A stretch of 64,000 nt of DNA from positions 124,001-188,000 of the forward strand of contig JANQSC010000008.1 of assembly GCA_028284235.1 (NCBI GenBank), written 5' to 3'. Every line of letters starts with the position of its first letter. Within the stretch, counting starts at the first letter, position 1. Below are positions 61,925 through 64,000 of the stretch, piece after piece. The stretch is from Opitutaceae bacterium. Its GTDB lineage: Bacteria; Verrucomicrobiota; Verrucomicrobiia; Opitutales; Opitutaceae. The notes under the pieces were generated by a model that made no database searches, was not told the DNA's origin, and saw only the letters and a list, made by a program, of their open reading frames with translations. The translations under genes and the position numbers were made by a program.

Positions 61925-63088
61925 CTATTGGTGTGTTTTCTCTCTCGCTGTTGTGCCCCGAATACTCATTACCCAGTCTATATGCGCACGATATATTTCT
62001 TCTTGAGATGGATGTTTAGCGATTTGGCTTCTACCATTTCTAACTAGCTCAGATCTCTTGTCCTCATCTTCCAAAACGTTTAGGATTGCGTTGGCCGCCA
62101 TTTTGGGATCGCAAGGCTCGAAATACTCTGCGGCCTTACCGCATGCGGTATGGGCGAAATCCAAGTTTGTGGTAATGATAGGCCTATTCATAGACATCGC
62201 TTCGAGGAATGTGACTGAGGATGTTTCTAGTAGAGTAGGCAAAAAGACGGCATCACAGTCTAAGTACTGTTGTTTACACGCTGGTAGCGTGATTTTGCCG
62301 ATGTTGCGAATCATCCCATCAACTCCTAGTGACGAAGCTTGTTCTAGGATCTTTACCGATGTCGCGTTACCTTCGGGAAATGTTACCACAAATCGAACTT
62401 TCCTCCCCATTTGTTTTAATTCCTTACAGACAAGAGGGATCAAATCGAAGTTTTTGTGGCTATATGGATGACCCAAAACGAAAACTTTAAGGATACTACG
62501 CTCTGTTGGTTTGCTCTTTCCAGGATCACTCGAGTTTGAGAAGATGTCATTTGGGCAATTAGGAATAACCTTAACGTTGGTTGGAGAGAGTTTTAGCCGT
62601 CTGCATAGTCCCTCGGCAGATGTTTGAGTCTGTGTGTTGAAATGCTGAATGCGTTTCAATGCAAGGACCTTCAAATTGACGAGGATGCGTGTTTGAAGCG
62701 CTCTGAATAGAGACAATTTAGAATAGCACCATTTGTTAGGATGTGTAATCCATGGTTCAGTTACTCTCGCTACTTCCACGGTAGACTTGAACCTTACATA
62801 AGATGGCGCTGCGATGGAGTAGACAATGTCGGGACGAAATGACGACTCAATCTCTAGCAGTTTATGTCTCGACGAGTATCCTTGGACAAGTTTCCCGGGT
62901 GAAGCCTTCAGTGAAACAAAGTTCCTTGACGTTGAGCCGAATGATCTTATCTGTTCTTCGACTAAACTCGAAACTGCATAACAATAGGAATTTCCTCTGC
63001 TGTCCCTAAGAGTGCTTGCAATCAGGCCAGCGGCGACTTGAGCTCCGCCTCCAACAACTGCCGTCGCCGCGTTTATTAGTATTCTCAC
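61925..63088 (-). CDS. Glycosyltransferase family 4 (GT-B)
   Basis: A 387-residue GT-B enzyme starting at GTG 63088 (VRILINAATAVVGGGAQVAAGL). This glycine-rich acceptor-domain start is followed by TSAEGLCRRLKLSP, VKVIPNCPNDIF, LKVFVLGHPYSHKNFDLIPLVCKEL and CDAVFLPTLLETSSVTFLEAMSMNRPIITTNLDFAHTACGKAAEYF, with the acidic donor-site pair. The sugar is unknown. The stop of the GT2 gene upstream lies 6 bp away, so the two are one transcriptional unit. Confidence 0.9.
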   Translation of the reverse strand: MRILINAATAVVGGGAQVAAGLIASTLRDSRGNSYCYAVSSLVEEQIRSFGSTSRNFVSLKASPGKLVQGYSSRHKLLEIESSFRPDIVYSIAAPSYVRFKSTVEVARVTEPWITHPNKWCYSKLSLFRALQTRILVNLKVLALKRIQHFNTQTQTSAEGLCRRLKLSPTNVKVIPNCPNDIFSNSSDPGKSKPTERSILKVFVLGHPYSHKNFDLIPLVCKELKQMGRKVRFVVTFPEGNATSVKILEQASSLGVDGMIRNIGKITLPACKQQYLDCDAVFLPTLLETSSVTFLEAMSMNRPIITTNLDFAHTACGKAAEYFEPCDPKMAANAILNVLEDEDKRSELVRNGRSQIAKHPSQEEIYRAHIDWVMSIRGTTAREKTHQ

Positions 63089-63094
63089 TTGTTT

Positions 63095-64000
63095 CTAAGT
63101 TTTGTTTCCACAGAGAAAACCGACCAAAACTTGTGCAGGCGCCACGTAGTGGCTCAATAGCCACGACTTTAGCGTCTTGCCCCTGGCTAGGCCAATAGTA
63201 ATGTCCAGCATTGCGATAGCTAGAATCCCAAGTAATAAATAGGAATGAAAAAGCAGGCTCCATATCATAGTAAGGAGCATCAATAAAACGGGATAGAGGT
63301 ATCTATGCGAAATTAGAAAGGGAATCCATATCGTAGGTTTTAGGATGTATTTCCTTACGAACAGGCCTACTCCCCTAAAATATCCACTTCGGATCATTTC
63401 TGTCATTCGATTCTCGTACTTAACGGTCTTGTGGGTGCCCATTTTTTCCGGAATTACAATCAAGTGGCCGAGCATTCCCAGTCTAATTGCGTAGTCTGTA
63501 TCTTCATGGCAGAAAAGTCGTTCGTCCCATTCCCCCGCATTGATGGTAGCCTCTCTTCTTGCCAAGAATATTCCACCAAACCTTTTCACCCGTGTTTTCG
63601 CGTTTCTGTTGTACCTATCGGGTACAGTGTTCATGATCCGACTATAGTTTGGAGTGTATTGCTCTTCCGCGAGTTTTCCAGCTATTGCGCAAGTATTAGG
63701 AGAATTCTTAAACTCATCGAGCGCAGCCGCAATAAACCCATTCTCTAATTCAACGTCGCCGTCCAAAAAGAAAACGTATTCAAGATTCGCTAGTCGTAAA
63801 CCCTCGTTTCTAGCAGCGGAAGGTCCAGGCTTGCGGGAGTTGGTGAAAGTTACTGAGGTATGCTCGTCTGAGTACTTTCTCATGATATAGGGAGATCTGT
63901 CAGTGGATCCGGAGTTTACGAGAATAATTTCGAAATCACTTCCGGAGAATTGGAGTATGCTTTGAATGTTGGATTCAATTACTGCCTCTTCGTTTTTCGC
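63095..64000 (-). CDS. Glycosyltransferase family 2, 5' end outside window
   Basis: The frame stays open to the window edge: above the ATG at 63883 it reads AVIESNIQSILQFSG, then FEIILVNSGSTDRS, which is the GT2 nucleotide-binding strand. The gene therefore begins beyond 64000, and only a few N-terminal codons are missing. About 301 residues are visible, with PGPSAARNEGL, VFFLDGDVELE (metal site) and GEWDERLFCHEDTDYAIRLGMLGHL. C-terminal hydrophobic helices (YLYPVLLMLLTMIWSLLFHSYLLLG) anchor it to the membrane. The sugar is unknown. Confidence 0.9.
   Translation of the reverse strand, partial: AKNEEAVIESNIQSILQFSGSDFEIILVNSGSTDRSPYIMRKYSDEHTSVTFTNSRKPGPSAARNEGLRLANLEYVFFLDGDVELENGFIAAALDEFKNSPNTCAIAGKLAEEQYTPNYSRIMNTVPDRYNRNAKTRVKRFGGIFLARREATINAGEWDERLFCHEDTDYAIRLGMLGHLIVIPEKMGTHKTVKYENRMTEMIRSGYFRGVGLFVRKYILKPTIWIPFLISHRYLYPVLLMLLTMIWSLLFHSYLLLGILAIAMLDITIGLARGKTLKSWLLSHYVAPAQVLVGFLCGNKT

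Overview
The window is one large surface-polysaccharide (exopolysaccharide/capsule/O-antigen-like) biosynthesis region of a Gram-negative bacterium. The case rests on an SLBB-type outer-membrane export protein, two chain-length regulators, two Wzx-type flippases, a Wzy-like polymerase/ligase, three different initiating phosphoglycosyltransferases, about ten glycosyltransferases and many sugar-nucleotide and decorating enzymes. I see no tRNA, rRNA, CRISPR array or intact insertion sequence. Taxonomy cannot be fixed from sequence alone. A long multi-SLBB export protein, a NusG-like gene heading the cluster and a VanZ-lectin fusion would fit a Verrucomicrobiota/PVC-type marine bacterium, but this is a low-confidence inference. 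Almost every gene lies on the minus strand, so transcription runs from high to low coordinates. The only plus-strand gene is a FlaA1/WbpM-type dehydratase at 43695-45665.

Layout, following transcription. (1) 64000-50755: GT2 (cut by the window edge), GT4, then a four-gene block (DUF362, CapK/PaaK-like ligase, alcohol-dehydrogenase + Gfo/Idh fusion, heparinase II/III-like), GT4, SDR epimerase, WecA-like transferase, gmd. (2) 50625-45868: GDP-fucose synthase, a palindromic intergenic repeat, the six-SLBB Wza-type protein, Wzz, and a second repeat copy. (3) 43694-42724: a 971-bp divergent intergenic region. (4) 42723-30475: NusG/UpxY-like antiterminator, short sugar transferase, Gfo/Idh dehydrogenase, LbH acetyltransferase and DegT aminotransferase (a WbpB/D/E-like set), FemAB protein, Wzc-like protein with a broken P-loop, polysaccharide deacetylase, WbaP/WcaJ-like transferase, and a PssD/PssE pair. 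(5) 30026-16249: acetyltransferase, three GTs, two pyruvyltransferase-family proteins, a 753-aa secreted protein of unknown function, the Wzy-like protein, a sulfotransferase pseudogene and an FrhB-like iron-sulfur protein. (6) 15879-7676: second flippase, GT4, two tandem phosphoribosyltransferase-HAD proteins, a CysE-like acyltransferase, and a tightly coupled acyl carrier protein / AMP-ligase / SDR cassette. (7) 6600-1: first flippase, two GT2s, a VanZ-lectin membrane protein, and a secreted protein that runs off the window.

How it may work together (inference): repeat units would be started on undecaprenyl phosphate and extended by the GTs with sugars including GDP-L-fucose and possibly a 2,3-diamino-uronate-type sugar. 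They would be decorated with acetyl, pyruvyl and perhaps acyl groups, flipped by Wzx, polymerised by Wzy and exported through the SLBB channel. The most unusual element is the tandem pair at 10957-12964. Both proteins descend from a PRTase+HAD two-domain protein of the kind that makes ribofuranosyl linkages from PRPP, but each has lost the catalytic motif the other keeps, which suggests a ribofuranosyltransferase split over two polypeptides.
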